NCBI GenBank assembly: GCA_963822905.1
Contig: CAWGJF010000002.1
Location: 62,001 to 126,000, forward strand
Source: CAWGJF01 sp963822905
GTDB taxonomy: Bacteria; Bacteroidota; Ignavibacteria; Ignavibacteriales; Ignavibacteriaceae
Direction of reading: 5' to 3'
Length of the DNA: 64,000 nucleotides
Positions 1 to 8,587 of this stretch are shown piece by piece. The notes beneath the pieces are model-generated. The model was not told where the DNA came from. It saw only the letters and a list, made by a program, of their open reading frames with translations, and did not search any database. Position 1 is the first letter of the stretch. Every line of letters starts with the position of its first letter. The position numbers and the translations under genes are program-made.

Positions 1-1
1 G

Positions 2-975
2 ATTGTGGGTGCTTATGCTAATGATGCAGGTGGGGGTAGTGCAGGCAGAGCATATATTTATTTTGGTGGGGCAAGTATGGATAACACAGCAGATGTTATA
101 ATGACCGGTGAGACTGTTGGAGATTTTTTGGGCTTTTCAGTTTCTACAGCCGGAGACGTAAACGGAGATGGATATTCGGATGTAATTGTAGGTGCTTATC
201 AAAATGATGCCGGAGGAACTAATGCTGGCAGAGCGTATGTTTATTTTGGTGGGGTAAGTATGGATAACACAGCAGAAATAATAATGACCGGTGAAGCTAC
301 ACTAGACTATTTTGGTTATTCAGTTTCCACAGCCGGAGATGTAAACGGGGACGGATATTCAGATGTGATTGTGGGTGCTTTAAATAACGATGCCGGAGGA
401 AGTAATGCAGGCAGGACATATATTTATTTTGGCGGTGCAAGTATGGATAATACAGCAGATATAATAATAACAGGCGCTGCTTCTCTCGATGATTTGGGGG
501 TTTCAGTTTCCACAGCGGGAGATGTAAACGGAGATGGATATTCGGATGTGATTGTAGGTGCTTATGGTAGTGATGAAGGAGGAATTGATGCGGGCAGAGT
601 ATATATTTATTTTGGTGGTGCAAGCATGGATAACACAGCAGATGTAATAATGACCGGTACTACCGTCAGTGATTTTTTTGGTTACTCAGTCTCTACAGCC
701 GGAGATGTGAACGGTGATGGATATTCAGATGTGATTGTTGATGCAGTGTTGAATGATGCAGGAGGAACTGATGCAGGCAGAGCATATATTTATTTCGGCG
801 GTGCAAGTATGGATAATACGGCAGATATAATAATGACTGGTGCTGCTGCCGGAGATTATTTTGGTAATTCAATCTCTACTATCGGAGACGTAAACGGAGA
901 TGGATATTCAGATGTGATTGTGGGTGCATTATATAATGATGCGGGAGGAACTGATGCAGGAAGAGTATATTTATA
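2..975 (+). repeat. 180-bp tandem coding repeats (FG-GAP units)
   Basis: Five full units and one partial unit of about 180 bp lie head to tail. Each encodes a 60-residue block with the core GDVNGDGYSDVIVGA. The core recurs near 155, 335, 515, 695 and 875. Nucleotide identity between units is high, including at many third positions, which suggests recent expansion or gene conversion. The array runs off the left edge of the window. Confidence 0.9.
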
Positions 976-2245
976 TTTATCATCACCGCCTCCAATAAAG
1001 CCAAGAATAATGTCTGTAAAAGATATCCCGAATGACCAGGGTGGATATGTAAGAGTAAAGTGGATAAGAAGTGCCTATGATATACCTGGTCAAAATCGTA
1101 TTGATTCCTACATTCTCCAGAGAAGTGATCCTCCAGGTTCATCCGGATTTGTATGGGATTATGTTGCAACAATTCCTGCAATCCGGGAAAATGATTATTC
1201 ATATGTTTCTCCTACCCCAAGCGATTCTTTTTCAAATACAAGCGGAACATTTTATTTCAGGGTAATAGCTCACGGTATTAATGCAGATGAAAACTGGTAC
1301 TCCAATATAACATACGGACACAGTGTAGATAACCTTGCACCACTAGCACCAATGGGATTTTATACACAGCTAAACGGCAGCAATGTAAACCTCGGTTGGC
1401 AGGCAAACACAGAAGCAGATCTGAGAGATTACTATATTTACAGAAGTGATACCCCACTTGCAAGAGACTTCACTCTGCTCGGTACAACAACAGATACTTC
1501 GTTTACCGACTCATCTCCTCCTGCAGGTAATGCATATTATTATATTCAGGCTTATGATATCCACAACAACGGAAGCCTATTCTCCACAGACAGCATAACA
1601 GCACTTCTTTCAGCAAACATAAAAGTATTTCTTGAAGGACCTTACTCATCAGGAGTGATGAGTACAACACTGAACACAAACGGTTATCTTCCATTAAGTC
1701 AGCCATACAACACAGCACCGTGGAATTACACAGGAACAGAAACAGTAGCAAGCATACCAGCAGATGTAGTTGACTGGGTTCTGCTTGAACTGAGAAGTGA
1801 CCTTACAACACAAGTAGCAAGAAGAGCAGCATTCATAAAGAATGATGGTAGTCTTGTTGACCTGGATGGAGTAAGTCTTGTTGATTTTGCTTCTGTTCCT
1901 GGGGGCAGCTATTACCTTGTCATCTACCACAGGAACCACCTTCAGATAATGACAGCCAACCCGGTTGAGTTATCATCTTCTCCAACTCTGTATGACCTTA
2001 CTACAAGCTCAACGCGGGCATACGGTACAGACCCGATGAAAAACTTAGGCGGAGGAGTATTCGGGATGTATTCAGGGGACACAAACAACTCAGGAATAGT
2101 GACAGCGTCGGACAAGTCGCTTGTAAACTCATTTAACCTGGGCACAGGTTACTATAATGCAGATACAAACTTCTCTGGGATAGTAACAGCGGCAGATAAG
2201 ACAAATATAAATTCAAATAATCTTAAACAAGAATTTGTTCCCTGA
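2..2245 (+). CDS. FG-GAP repeat / fibronectin III / dockerin-like surface protein (5' end missing)
   Basis: The reading frame is open to the left edge, so the gene begins outside the window and the GTG at 5 is an internal codon. The first 325 residues are integrin-alpha-like FG-GAP repeats with Ca-binding DVNGDG loops. One unit reads IVDAV instead of IVGA. About residues 330-540 look like two fibronectin type III domains. The C-terminus (residues 690-746) carries two DxNxSGxVxxxDK loops, which is the dockerin I-type calcium pattern. No T9SS sorting tail is present. It is followed 9 bp later by a sorting-domain protein, and the shared Shine-Dalgarno overlaps its stop, so the two are probably co-transcribed. 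An extracellular adhesion or scaffold role is inferred from domain content only; no ligand can be named. Confidence 0.85.
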   Translation: MVGAYANDAGGGSAGRAYIYFGGASMDNTADVIMTGETVGDFLGFSVSTAGDVNGDGYSDVIVGAYQNDAGGTNAGRAYVYFGGVSMDNTAEIIMTGEATLDYFGYSVSTAGDVNGDGYSDVIVGALNNDAGGSNAGRTYIYFGGASMDNTADIIITGAASLDDLGVSVSTAGDVNGDGYSDVIVGAYGSDEGGIDAGRVYIYFGGASMDNTADVIMTGTTVSDFFGYSVSTAGDVNGDGYSDVIVDAVLNDAGGTDAGRAYIYFGGASMDNTADIIMTGAAAGDYFGNSISTIGDVNGDGYSDVIVGALYNDAGGTDAGRVYLYLSSPPPIKPRIMSVKDIPNDQGGYVRVKWIRSAYDIPGQNRIDSYILQRSDPPGSSGFVWDYVATIPAIRENDYSYVSPTPSDSFSNTSGTFYFRVIAHGINADENWYSNITYGHSVDNLAPLAPMGFYTQLNGSNVNLGWQANTEADLRDYYIYRSDTPLARDFTLLGTTTDTSFTDSSPPAGNAYYYIQAYDIHNNGSLFSTDSITALLSANIKVFLEGPYSSGVMSTTLNTNGYLPLSQPYNTAPWNYTGTETVASIPADVVDWVLLELRSDLTTQVARRAAFIKNDGSLVDLDGVSLVDFASVPGGSYYLVIYHRNHLQIMTANPVELSSSPTLYDLTTSSTRAYGTDPMKNLGGGVFGMYSGDTNNSGIVTASDKSLVNSFNLGTGYYNADTNFSGIVTAADKTNINSNNLKQEFVP

Positions 2246-2254
2246 AAGGAGTAA

Positions 2255-3352
2255 ATGAAAATGAAGAATGTAATAAAAATAATAACAGCATTTGCAACAG
2301 TAATACTTTTTAGCACATCCTCTTTTGCAGTTACCGGAAATGCATCAATAGAGAATGTACAGGTAGCTGGACCGGTTTTCAGCTTTGAGCTTCACTTTAT
2401 GAGAACAGATGAGTGGTCACCAGGGTTACTTACAAATGCACTCGGCGGATCCGATGCAAGCTTTGATTTTAATACCGGTGCACTTGCTAACCCAACAGTT
2501 GTAGTAGAGCCGGGAGGACCCCTCGATAATGCAAACTATAATATAACAGTTCAAATAATTATAGATAAGTTGATAGTAGATATACCCTTTATGCTGAATG
2601 AACTTGCAGGTACACTTCCATTAAATGTTAATACAAAACTTCTTACAGTTTATATGGATATAACAGATCCGAACCAGACATCACAACTAAGCTGGGATGC
2701 ACTCAATACAGGTTTTTTTGATAATACAGATGCAACCGTAATTACAACACTCTTAGGGGGTAACAATGATCCGTTGCCTGTTGAATTAACTTCATTTAAT
2801 GCAGAGTTCCGAAACCAGTCAGTTGATCTTAACTGGGAAACAAAAACAGAAGTAAACTATTACGGGTTTGAGATAGAAAAAAGTTCTGTGGGCAATGAGC
2901 AAAGTGCGGAGTGGACAAAAATTGGATTTATAGCAGGCAGTGGTAACTCAAACTCACCAAAGAAGTACAGCTATAAGGATAACGATCTGTTTAACAGCAA
3001 TGGAAACAGCAAGTTCCAATACAGGCTTAAACAGGTTGATAACGATGGAACATTCAAATACACAGATGTAGTTGAAGTAGAAGTTGTACCGAATCAATTT
3101 GAACTTTCTCAGAACTATCCGAATCCTTTTAATCCAACAACAACAATAAGATTTTCACTTCCAAAGCAGACAGAATTAAGAATAAATGTTTATAACATTC
3201 TTGGTGAATTAGTTGAGACAATTGCGAAAGGGGTGTATGAAGCAGGATATTATAAAACAGAATTCAATGCTTCAAATCTCCCAAGCGGAACATACATCTA
3301 CAGGATTGAGAGTAATGATTTTATCGAAACAAACAAAGATGTTACTTATTAA
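2255..3352 (+). CDS. Secreted protein with T9SS type A sorting domain, C-terminal tail frameshifted
   Basis: A signal peptide spans residues 1-26. An unrecognised beta-rich domain follows (about 27-170), then a Ig/FN3-like linker (about 175-275) starting PVELTSFNAEF, common before T9SS sorting domains. The sorting domain begins at about 285 with the YPNPFNPTTTIRFSLP signature. The strong AAAGGAG ends 4 nt before the ATG. The last residues read NKDVTY, whereas the paralogue at 4384 ends KKMLLIK. Removing one base near 3328-3338 brings MLLIK (3339-3353) back into frame, so the sorting tail is broken by a one-base insertion or a sequence error. The N-terminal domain could pair with the dockerin-like end of the upstream protein, but no cohesin signature is clear enough to claim it. 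Confidence 0.85.
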   Translation: MKMKNVIKIITAFATVILFSTSSFAVTGNASIENVQVAGPVFSFELHFMRTDEWSPGLLTNALGGSDASFDFNTGALANPTVVVEPGGPLDNANYNITVQIIIDKLIVDIPFMLNELAGTLPLNVNTKLLTVYMDITDPNQTSQLSWDALNTGFFDNTDATVITTLLGGNNDPLPVELTSFNAEFRNQSVDLNWETKTEVNYYGFEIEKSSVGNEQSAEWTKIGFIAGSGNSNSPKKYSYKDNDLFNSNGNSKFQYRLKQVDNDGTFKYTDVVEVEVVPNQFELSQNYPNPFNPTTTIRFSLPKQTELRINVYNILGELVETIAKGVYEAGYYKTEFNASNLPSGTYIYRIESNDFIETNKDVTY

Positions 3353-3366
3353 AGTAAGAAGAATAA

Positions 3367-3492
3367 ATGTATAAAACATATGAACAAATAAGAAAGAAAG
3401 AAGAATTGGTTTCATCTGCTATTAAGATAACATTGCTGGCAGCCGGATATACTCTTTTATTATTGGTGCTTAACGGTATTAGTATTATCTAA
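3367..3492 (+). CDS. 41-aa single-pass membrane peptide, copy 1
   Basis: The ORF has an N-terminal half rich in K, E and R (YEQIRKKEELV) and a C-terminal hydrophobic helix of about 20 residues. Its paralogue at 7174 has the same length. The two differ at six residues, mostly conservative, but at eight codons silently, which suggests selection on the peptide. It begins 14 bp after the sorting-domain gene stop and would overlap that gene if the tail frameshift were repaired. It ends overlapping the methyltransferase remnant on the other strand by 4 bp. The upstream AAGAAG is a weak ribosome site. I do not recognise the family. A role as a small membrane factor for the adjacent secreted protein is only a guess. 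Confidence 0.6.
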   Translation: MYKTYEQIRKKEELVSSAIKITLLAAGYTLLLLVLNGISII

Positions 3493-3930
3493 TTTGCGAT
3501 ATCTTTTTTGAAATGTGATATTATTATCCATGCAGCAATAGCAACATTTAAGGAGTCAGTATTTCCTGTTTTAGGGATAGTAATTTGTCTATCAGTGATT
3601 TCAAGAATTTCTTTTGAAGGTCCGTGTGCTTCATTTGAAAAAATAATTAAGGGTTTCTCAAGCTTTTCTACATTGTAAATATTTTCACCGGTCAGATCTG
3701 AACAAAAAATTTGATAGCCTTGTTTTTTCAATTCTACCAGGTTTTCGAATGTTACATTATGATAAATATTTATATTGAATGCCGAACCAGCCGAAGATCT
3801 TACAACTTTAGGGTTCGTATATTCAGCACAGTCTAAACTTAGTAAGATTGTACCCGCCCTCCGAACCGGCCACAGGTTTTGATAATCGTAACAAGATTAC
3901 CCGGGTCACTAGTATTATCCAGGTTAGCAA
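3489..3930 (-). pseudogene. Remnant of TrmH/SpoU-family RNA methyltransferase (copy 1)
   Basis: This is the C-terminal 140 residues or so of a SpoU/TrmH methyltransferase, homologous to the intact gene at 7302-8063. The SAM-binding knot motifs are visible: NEAHGPS and the NVAIAA stretch, though the following Gly is Trp here. A frameshift near 3855-3865 separates the DPGNL motif part (3866-3930) from the rest. Upstream in-frame stops appear at about 3932, and the N-terminal 110 residues are absent. An open stretch of 80 codons (3489-3731) survives but has no plausible start. It is convergent with, and touches, the 41-aa gene exactly as the intact copy does. Confidence 0.85.
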
Positions 3931-4103
3931 TTCAAAAAAAATAATTACTATATAATCCAACTTTTAGGCAGAACATTGTAAATAAAACAATAAAAATAGT
4001 CCTAAACCCGGTCTCTTAACATTTCTTAATCATATGAGATTATAGTTAAAACTTTTGTAACAATAAGGCAAGATTTCACTTATTTGCTTTCTTAGTTTTG
4101 CCT

Positions 4104-4144
4104 CGTAAAAAAACTCCACCTGAATGCGAAAAAGAGTTTTTACG
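4104..4144. other. Inverted repeat / hairpin in the 3931-4195 gap
   Basis: CGTAAAAAAACTC at 4104-4116 pairs with GAGTTTTTACG at 4134-4144 across a 17-nt loop. It lies about 50 bp upstream of the small ORF at 4196. It could be a weak terminator or leader structure. The rest of 3931-4195 shows nothing else I can support. Confidence 0.4.
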
Positions 4145-4195
4145 AAAAATTAAAGGGGACAAAAAGCAAATATTCAATAATACAAGGAGTGGTCG

Positions 4196-4318
4196 ATGAA
4201 CAAAACAACATACTTTAGTTTTGCCCTTTTCTTATTTATCTCATTTACTGGTATTCCTTTCTACAGGTTAAATGCAGGCAATTATACTTCTATTAAAAAG
4301 ATGATTCTCCTCCGGTAA
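4196..4318 (+). pseudogene. Signal peptide fused directly to a sorting-domain tail (internal-deletion remnant)
   Basis: This 40-codon ORF has a good AAGGAG site 7 nt before its ATG. Residues 1-20 are a typical signal peptide (MNKTTYFSFALFLFISF). The last 18 residues (RLNAGNYTSIKKMILLR) match the extreme end of a T9SS type A sorting domain; compare LKAGNFIATKKMLLMK at the end of the gene at 54433. Nothing lies between them. The likeliest history is a large internal deletion of a secreted-protein gene that fused its two ends in frame. Expression as a mini-protein is possible because the ribosome site is intact. Confidence 0.55.
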
Positions 4319-4383
4319 GTTCTGGCAACGTATCAATAATAAAATATTTATAGAGTAATGTAATAATCGAAAGGATTTTTAAA

Positions 4384-7164
4384 ATGAAAAACATAAAAAT
4401 ATTTCTAATTGCATTTTTATTTTTAATAACAGATGTTAAACAAATTTTTCCTCAAGCCGGTCAGTTAGATACTACTTTTGGCCAGGGAGGAATTGTAACA
4501 AATATTATAAACCCTCTTAAGAAAAACAGTTTCCTAAGGGCGATTGCAATACGAAATGATGAAAAAATAATAGTAGCAGGATCTTCAAATGGTGACTTTT
4601 TAGCAATGTTATACAACCAGGATGGAAAATTAGATAATTCTTTTGGATTAAATGGAATTGCTTCGGCGAACGGTGCATACTCAGAAGAAGCCAGATCTTT
4701 GGCTATTCAAAATGATGGAAAATTAGTAGCTGCCGGTTCTTCGGTTAATGGTGGAAGTCAAAATTTCGCACTGGTTCGATATAACATTGATGGAAGTAAA
4801 GACCAAACATTTGGGAATAACGGAATAGTGGTAAGTCCAATTGGACTTAGCTCTTACTCAAGCAAGGTTTTAATTCAACCTGATCAAAAAATAGTAGTTG
4901 TCGGTGCCTCTAAAGCAAATAATCAAGCTGAATATATATTTACTATAGCAAGATATAATCCTGATGGAACTTTGGATGTTACATTTGGAACAAATGGTGT
5001 AGTAACTACAACTTTAGGTACGCTTGATTCATTCCCCTATTCTGCACAGATACAAATTGATGGAAAAATAGTAGTAGCCGGCCGCTCAGTTGATGGTACA
5101 AATATAATAACACTGGTTCGGTATAAAGCGGATGGAAGTTTAGATAACACATTTGGATCATCTGGCATAGTAACTACGCCAATTGAAAATTCAAATTGTG
5201 AAGCACGATCTGTTACAATACAAAATGATGGAAAAATTATAATTGCCGGAGACTATGCCAATGGCTCAAATAATGATGATTTTGTAATCGTCCGTTATAA
5301 CTCCGATGGAAATTTGGATAATTCATTCGGAACAAATGGTGTAACGCTTACACCAATCGGAGCTTTTAATGATGAACCAAATGCAGTTGGAATCCAGGAA
5401 GATGGTAAAATAATAGCAGCCGGTCGTACATACAACGGCTCTGATGGAGACTTTGTATTAGTCCGTTACAACTCTAATGGATCATTAGATAATGCATTCG
5501 GGAACAACGGAATAAAAGTAATAGTTTTAGAAAACTCTTTTGAAACTGCGTATGATTTTGCTGTACTTAACAATGGGAAGATTATCGCTACCGGTTATAC
5601 TTCAGGAACAAATCTGGATAATTCAATTACAGTCCGTTTCAATGCTGATGGAAGTTTAGATAATACATTTGGAAATAATGGTATCGAAATTACTGAAGTT
5701 GGCTTCCCGCTAGAGAATATCAATTCCGTAGCATTACAAAACAATAATGGTGAAGAAAAAATTGTAGCAAACAGTTATTCCTGGAATGGCAACAATAATG
5801 ACTTTGCATTAAGTCGTTTTAATCCGGATGGTACCCTGGATAATACATTTGGGATTAATGGTAATGTAATTACAACAATTGGAGATTCTTCCAATAATCA
5901 AATAGAGTCAATGGCTGTACAAAATGATGGAAAAATAGTTGCAGCCGGTTCTTCATATTTTGATAGTGAACATCACACAGTTGCTATTCGTTTTACACCA
6001 AACGGAAATTTGGATAATTCATTTGGTACGGGTGGAATCTCTTTACTTCCTGCTAATAACTCAATTCAATATGTCTATTCAGCAGCAATTCAGGACGATG
6101 GGAAAATTATAGCTTCCGGATCTTCTTACCTTGGCAATGGTTCCGGATTTGCAGCCGTTCGGTATAATACAGATGGAAGTTTCGATAATACTTTTGGAGC
6201 AGAAGGTGTACTGTTTATCCCAATTGGAAACTCTTATAGTTTTGCCTTTTCTTCAGCAATACAGGATGATGGCAAAATTATTTTAGCGGGTTCATACAGA
6301 AATGTGGATAAAGATAATTTTGCGCTGATTCGTTGTAATGTTGATGGACGTTTAGATAGCACATTCGGGATAGGCGGAATTGTAAACGTACCAATTGGAA
6401 GTAGTACCAACAGGTGTTATTCAATTCAACTACAAAATGATGGTAAAATAATTGCCGCAGGTTCTTACGGTGATATTCATGACAGTCAAATAGCAGTCGT
6501 GCGTTATAACTCGGATGGAAGTTTAGACAACTCTTTTGGAACAGATGGAATTGTATTTACACCAACTGCTGATTCATCATCAGTTGCATATTCTGTAAAA
6601 TTGCAGGGTGACGGAAAAATTGTTATCGGAGGATCGGATAATGGTGAGTCGTATATTACAATTAGGTATAACAATGATGGCAGCCTTGATCCGACTTTCG
6701 GGTTAAATGGTATTATAACTTATAAATTTGGTGTAACATATAATATCATAAGATCAATTGCCATACAAAATGATGGAAATATTATTGCGGCAGGTTTTTC
6801 AGGTAATGAAGATGAAACAAGATCATTGAGTACTATAATTCGTTATACAGGAGAAAAAATAAACGACGTAGTAATAGAAGACAAGAATACAGAAATACCA
6901 GGTTCGTTTAATTTATTTCAGAATTATCCTAACCCTTTTAATCCAAGTACAACAATTAGGTTTTCACTTCCCAAACAAACTGAACTTCGAATAAATGTAT
7001 ATAATATCCTGGGAGAGTTGGTAAAAACAATAGCAGAAGGAGTATATGAAGCAGGGGTCTATAAAGTGAATTTTGATGCAAAAAATCTAACAAGTGGTAC
7101 ATACATTTACAGAATTGAGAACGGTGATTTTATTCAAGCAAAAAAGATGTTACTTATAAAGTGA
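4384..7164 (+). CDS. Delta-60 repeat beta-propeller protein with T9SS type A sorting domain
   Basis: A signal peptide (1-24) is followed by 14 repeats of 50-60 residues, each with the pattern DGKIIxAG, then (A/V)RYNxDGSLDNxFGxxGI. This is the delta-60 family, expected to fold as beta-propellers. The sorting domain starts at about residue 847 with YPNPFNPSTTIRFSLP and ends with a complete KKMLLIK tail. It therefore looks like a functional T9SS client exported across the outer membrane. A GAAAGG site precedes the ATG by about 8 nt. It is followed 10 bp later by the 41-aa membrane-peptide gene. The sorting domain is nearly the same as that of the gene at 2255 through the segmental duplication. 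Substrate or partner is unknown. Confidence 0.92.
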   Translation: MKNIKIFLIAFLFLITDVKQIFPQAGQLDTTFGQGGIVTNIINPLKKNSFLRAIAIRNDEKIIVAGSSNGDFLAMLYNQDGKLDNSFGLNGIASANGAYSEEARSLAIQNDGKLVAAGSSVNGGSQNFALVRYNIDGSKDQTFGNNGIVVSPIGLSSYSSKVLIQPDQKIVVVGASKANNQAEYIFTIARYNPDGTLDVTFGTNGVVTTTLGTLDSFPYSAQIQIDGKIVVAGRSVDGTNIITLVRYKADGSLDNTFGSSGIVTTPIENSNCEARSVTIQNDGKIIIAGDYANGSNNDDFVIVRYNSDGNLDNSFGTNGVTLTPIGAFNDEPNAVGIQEDGKIIAAGRTYNGSDGDFVLVRYNSNGSLDNAFGNNGIKVIVLENSFETAYDFAVLNNGKIIATGYTSGTNLDNSITVRFNADGSLDNTFGNNGIEITEVGFPLENINSVALQNNNGEEKIVANSYSWNGNNNDFALSRFNPDGTLDNTFGINGNVITTIGDSSNNQIESMAVQNDGKIVAAGSSYFDSEHHTVAIRFTPNGNLDNSFGTGGISLLPANNSIQYVYSAAIQDDGKIIASGSSYLGNGSGFAAVRYNTDGSFDNTFGAEGVLFIPIGNSYSFAFSSAIQDDGKIILAGSYRNVDKDNFALIRCNVDGRLDSTFGIGGIVNVPIGSSTNRCYSIQLQNDGKIIAAGSYGDIHDSQIAVVRYNSDGSLDNSFGTDGIVFTPTADSSSVAYSVKLQGDGKIVIGGSDNGESYITIRYNNDGSLDPTFGLNGIITYKFGVTYNIIRSIAIQNDGNIIAAGFSGNEDETRSLSTIIRYTGEKINDVVIEDKNTEIPGSFNLFQNYPNPFNPSTTIRFSLPKQTELRINVYNILGELVKTIAEGVYEAGVYKVNFDAKNLTSGTYIYRIENGDFIQAKKMLLIK

Positions 7165-7735
7165 AAGGAATAAATGTATAAAATCTATGAACAAATTAGA
7201 AAGAAAGAAGAATTGGTTACATCTGCAATTAAGATAATATTGTTGGCTGCCGGTTATACCTTTTTAATATTGGTGCTTAATGGTATTAGTGTTATTTAAG
7301 ATTAGATATTATTAGTGAAGTGTGAAAGAATAATTCCGGCTGCTATTGCCACATTTAATGATTCAGCATTTCCTGATTTTGGAATGGAAATTTTTTTATC
7401 AGCAATTTCAATAATATCATTTGAAGGTCCGTGTGCTTCATTAGATAAAATAAGTACTAGCTTTTCAGGATTAATTATATTATAAATATTTTCTCCCCTC
7501 AGATCGGAACAAAATATTTGATAATTATCTGATTTTAATATTTTTAAATCCTCAATATTATAATGATCAAATATATTCACGTGAAAGATCGAACCAGTTG
7601 AAGAACGTACTACCTTTGGATTTGTATATTCCGCACATTCTTCACTTAACATTAAAGTTTTCACTCCAAACCAGTTGCAAGTTCTGATAATTGTTCCAAG
7701 ATTTCCCGGATCATTAATATTATCAAGGTAAACAA
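6907..7735. repeat. Copy 2 of duplicated block (intact copy)
   Basis: This is the counterpart of 3097-3930 with all three parts intact: sorting-domain end, 41-codon ORF and the full methyltransferase gene. It marks the right-hand end of the duplicated region. Confidence 0.85.
7174..7299 (+). CDS. 41-aa single-pass membrane peptide, copy 2
   Basis: Same length and layout as the copy at 3367: a charged N-terminal half, then a hydrophobic C-terminal helix. The GAAAGG ribosome site (7163-7168) is better than that of copy 1, and it starts 10 bp after the sorting-domain gene stop. Its stop codon is 2 bp from the stop of the convergent methyltransferase. Preservation of the ORF in both copies despite 15 nucleotide differences, more than half of the changed codons being silent, argues that it is translated. 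The family is not recognised. Confidence 0.65.
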   Translation: MYKIYEQIRKKEELVTSAIKIILLAAGYTFLILVLNGISVI

Positions 7736-8063
7736 CAAGGTTGTCATTTAACGGAAATAATTTTTTTTGTGCAGGAATTTGAAATATTGCCGCTATTCCC
7801 TGTGGAGATTTTAAATTTGATATTTTAAGGAAATCTGTGTTCTTTAAAATAATCATTTCGATTTTTGAGCGTTTGATTGATTCAAACTTTACTGAATTTT
7901 TATGCTCAAAATCTTCTGTACAAAAAACCGCTTCACAGTTATAAGTACTTTTTAATCCCTCTTCAACAGAATTCAAACCATCGGCAATAAATTTTTGATA
8001 CTTTTGTCTAAATTTTTTCTGATTTAGTGAGATTAAATATTTCAATTTGTTTTTTGAAATCAT
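7302..8063 (-). CDS. TrmH/SpoU-family RNA 2'-O-ribose methyltransferase
   Basis: At 253 residues it has usual SpoU length. An N-terminal substrate-binding segment (1-100) is followed by the trefoil-knot SAM domain. The three family motifs are present: DNINDPGNLGTIIRTC with the catalytic-type Arg, then LSNEAHGPS, then IPKSGNAESLNVAIAAGI. It should 2'-O-methylate a tRNA or 23S rRNA ribose, but the exact target (TrmH-, RlmB- or AviRb-like) cannot be decided here. The start codon overlaps the stop of the upstream DUF971 gene by 4 bp, so the two are translationally coupled. A broken second copy lies at 3489-3930. Confidence 0.92.
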   Translation of the reverse strand: MISKNKLKYLISLNQKKFRQKYQKFIADGLNSVEEGLKSTYNCEAVFCTEDFEHKNSVKFESIKRSKIEMIILKNTDFLKISNLKSPQGIAAIFQIPAQKKLFPLNDNLVVYLDNINDPGNLGTIIRTCNWFGVKTLMLSEECAEYTNPKVVRSSTGSIFHVNIFDHYNIEDLKILKSDNYQIFCSDLRGENIYNIINPEKLVLILSNEAHGPSNDIIEIADKKISIPKSGNAESLNVAIAAGIILSHFTNNI

Positions 8064-8401
8064 AAGAGCGGATTATAATCCTGAGTTTTTCCGGCAACCT
8101 GATCATTATCAAGCTTCTTCAAATATTCCCAGGAATAAATTCCAGTATTGTGTCCATCCTTCCAGGTTAATTGTATAGCATAATCCCCAACAACCTCAAT
8201 ATTTTTAATCTCATACATTTCAGGAGTGATAACAGATGGTTTAGGTGGACGGTAAGTTTTAAGAAGTACAGTCTCGCCTTTGCAGGATGCACAAGGACAT
8301 TCATCACGGAGATATTTTAGATCCAGTTCAGTAGTTGAATCATCATCCCACTTTATTTTAAGTGTTTTTGCTTTTGTAACATTTATTTTTTCAGGACTCA
8401 T
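8060..8401 (-). CDS. DUF971 domain protein (gamma-butyrobetaine hydroxylase-like N-terminal fold)
   Basis: This is a compact 113-residue protein covering a single DUF971 domain. The family hallmarks are the early KIxWDD segment, LRDxCPCAxC with clustered cysteines near residues 35-39, and the WxDGHxTGIYSWEYL block at about 80-95. Related domains sit at the N-terminus of gamma-butyrobetaine hydroxylase, where they bind zinc, and free-standing copies are linked to Fe-S or Mrp proteins in other bacteria. It starts the two-gene unit with the RNA methyltransferase (4-bp overlap). Function in this context is unknown. Confidence 0.88.
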   Translation of the reverse strand: MSPEKINVTKAKTLKIKWDDDSTTELDLKYLRDECPCASCKGETVLLKTYRPPKPSVITPEMYEIKNIEVVGDYAIQLTWKDGHNTGIYSWEYLKKLDNDQVAGKTQDYNPLL

Positions 8402-8587
8402 AAAGCAGACAAATAAAGAAAATTATTATTCGGTAATTTAAGATAACTTATTTCAAACATTAATATGAATTATTAAAAAATGAAATTGGAATTTAGAATT
8501 ATTATCCTAATCCCGATTAAGATTTGTTGATATAAAGAGAGTTGTGTAGAATACAAAAAAACACTAATTTTGTGCTCTGATTTTTAA

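Larger units (their letters stand above)
3097..3930. repeat. Copy 1 of duplicated block (sorting domain end + 41-aa gene + methyltransferase)
   Basis: This stretch matches 6907-7735 in the same order and orientation: the sorting-domain coding end on +, a 41-codon ORF on +, then a convergent SpoU/TrmH-type methyltransferase on -. Copy 1 is the decayed copy, with a truncated and frameshifted methyltransferase and a shifted sorting tail. The simplest reading is a segmental duplication that now brackets the delta-60 repeat gene. Confidence 0.85.

Noticed and set aside
2..975. CRISPR-like or satellite array
   Set aside because: The period is 180 bp, the units are in frame and encode FG-GAP motifs, with no spacers.
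297..1202. Long ORFs on the - strand opposite the FG-GAP repeats
   Set aside because: Composition is a shadow of the 180-bp coding repeats (His-rich, repeating), with no ribosome sites and no family motifs.
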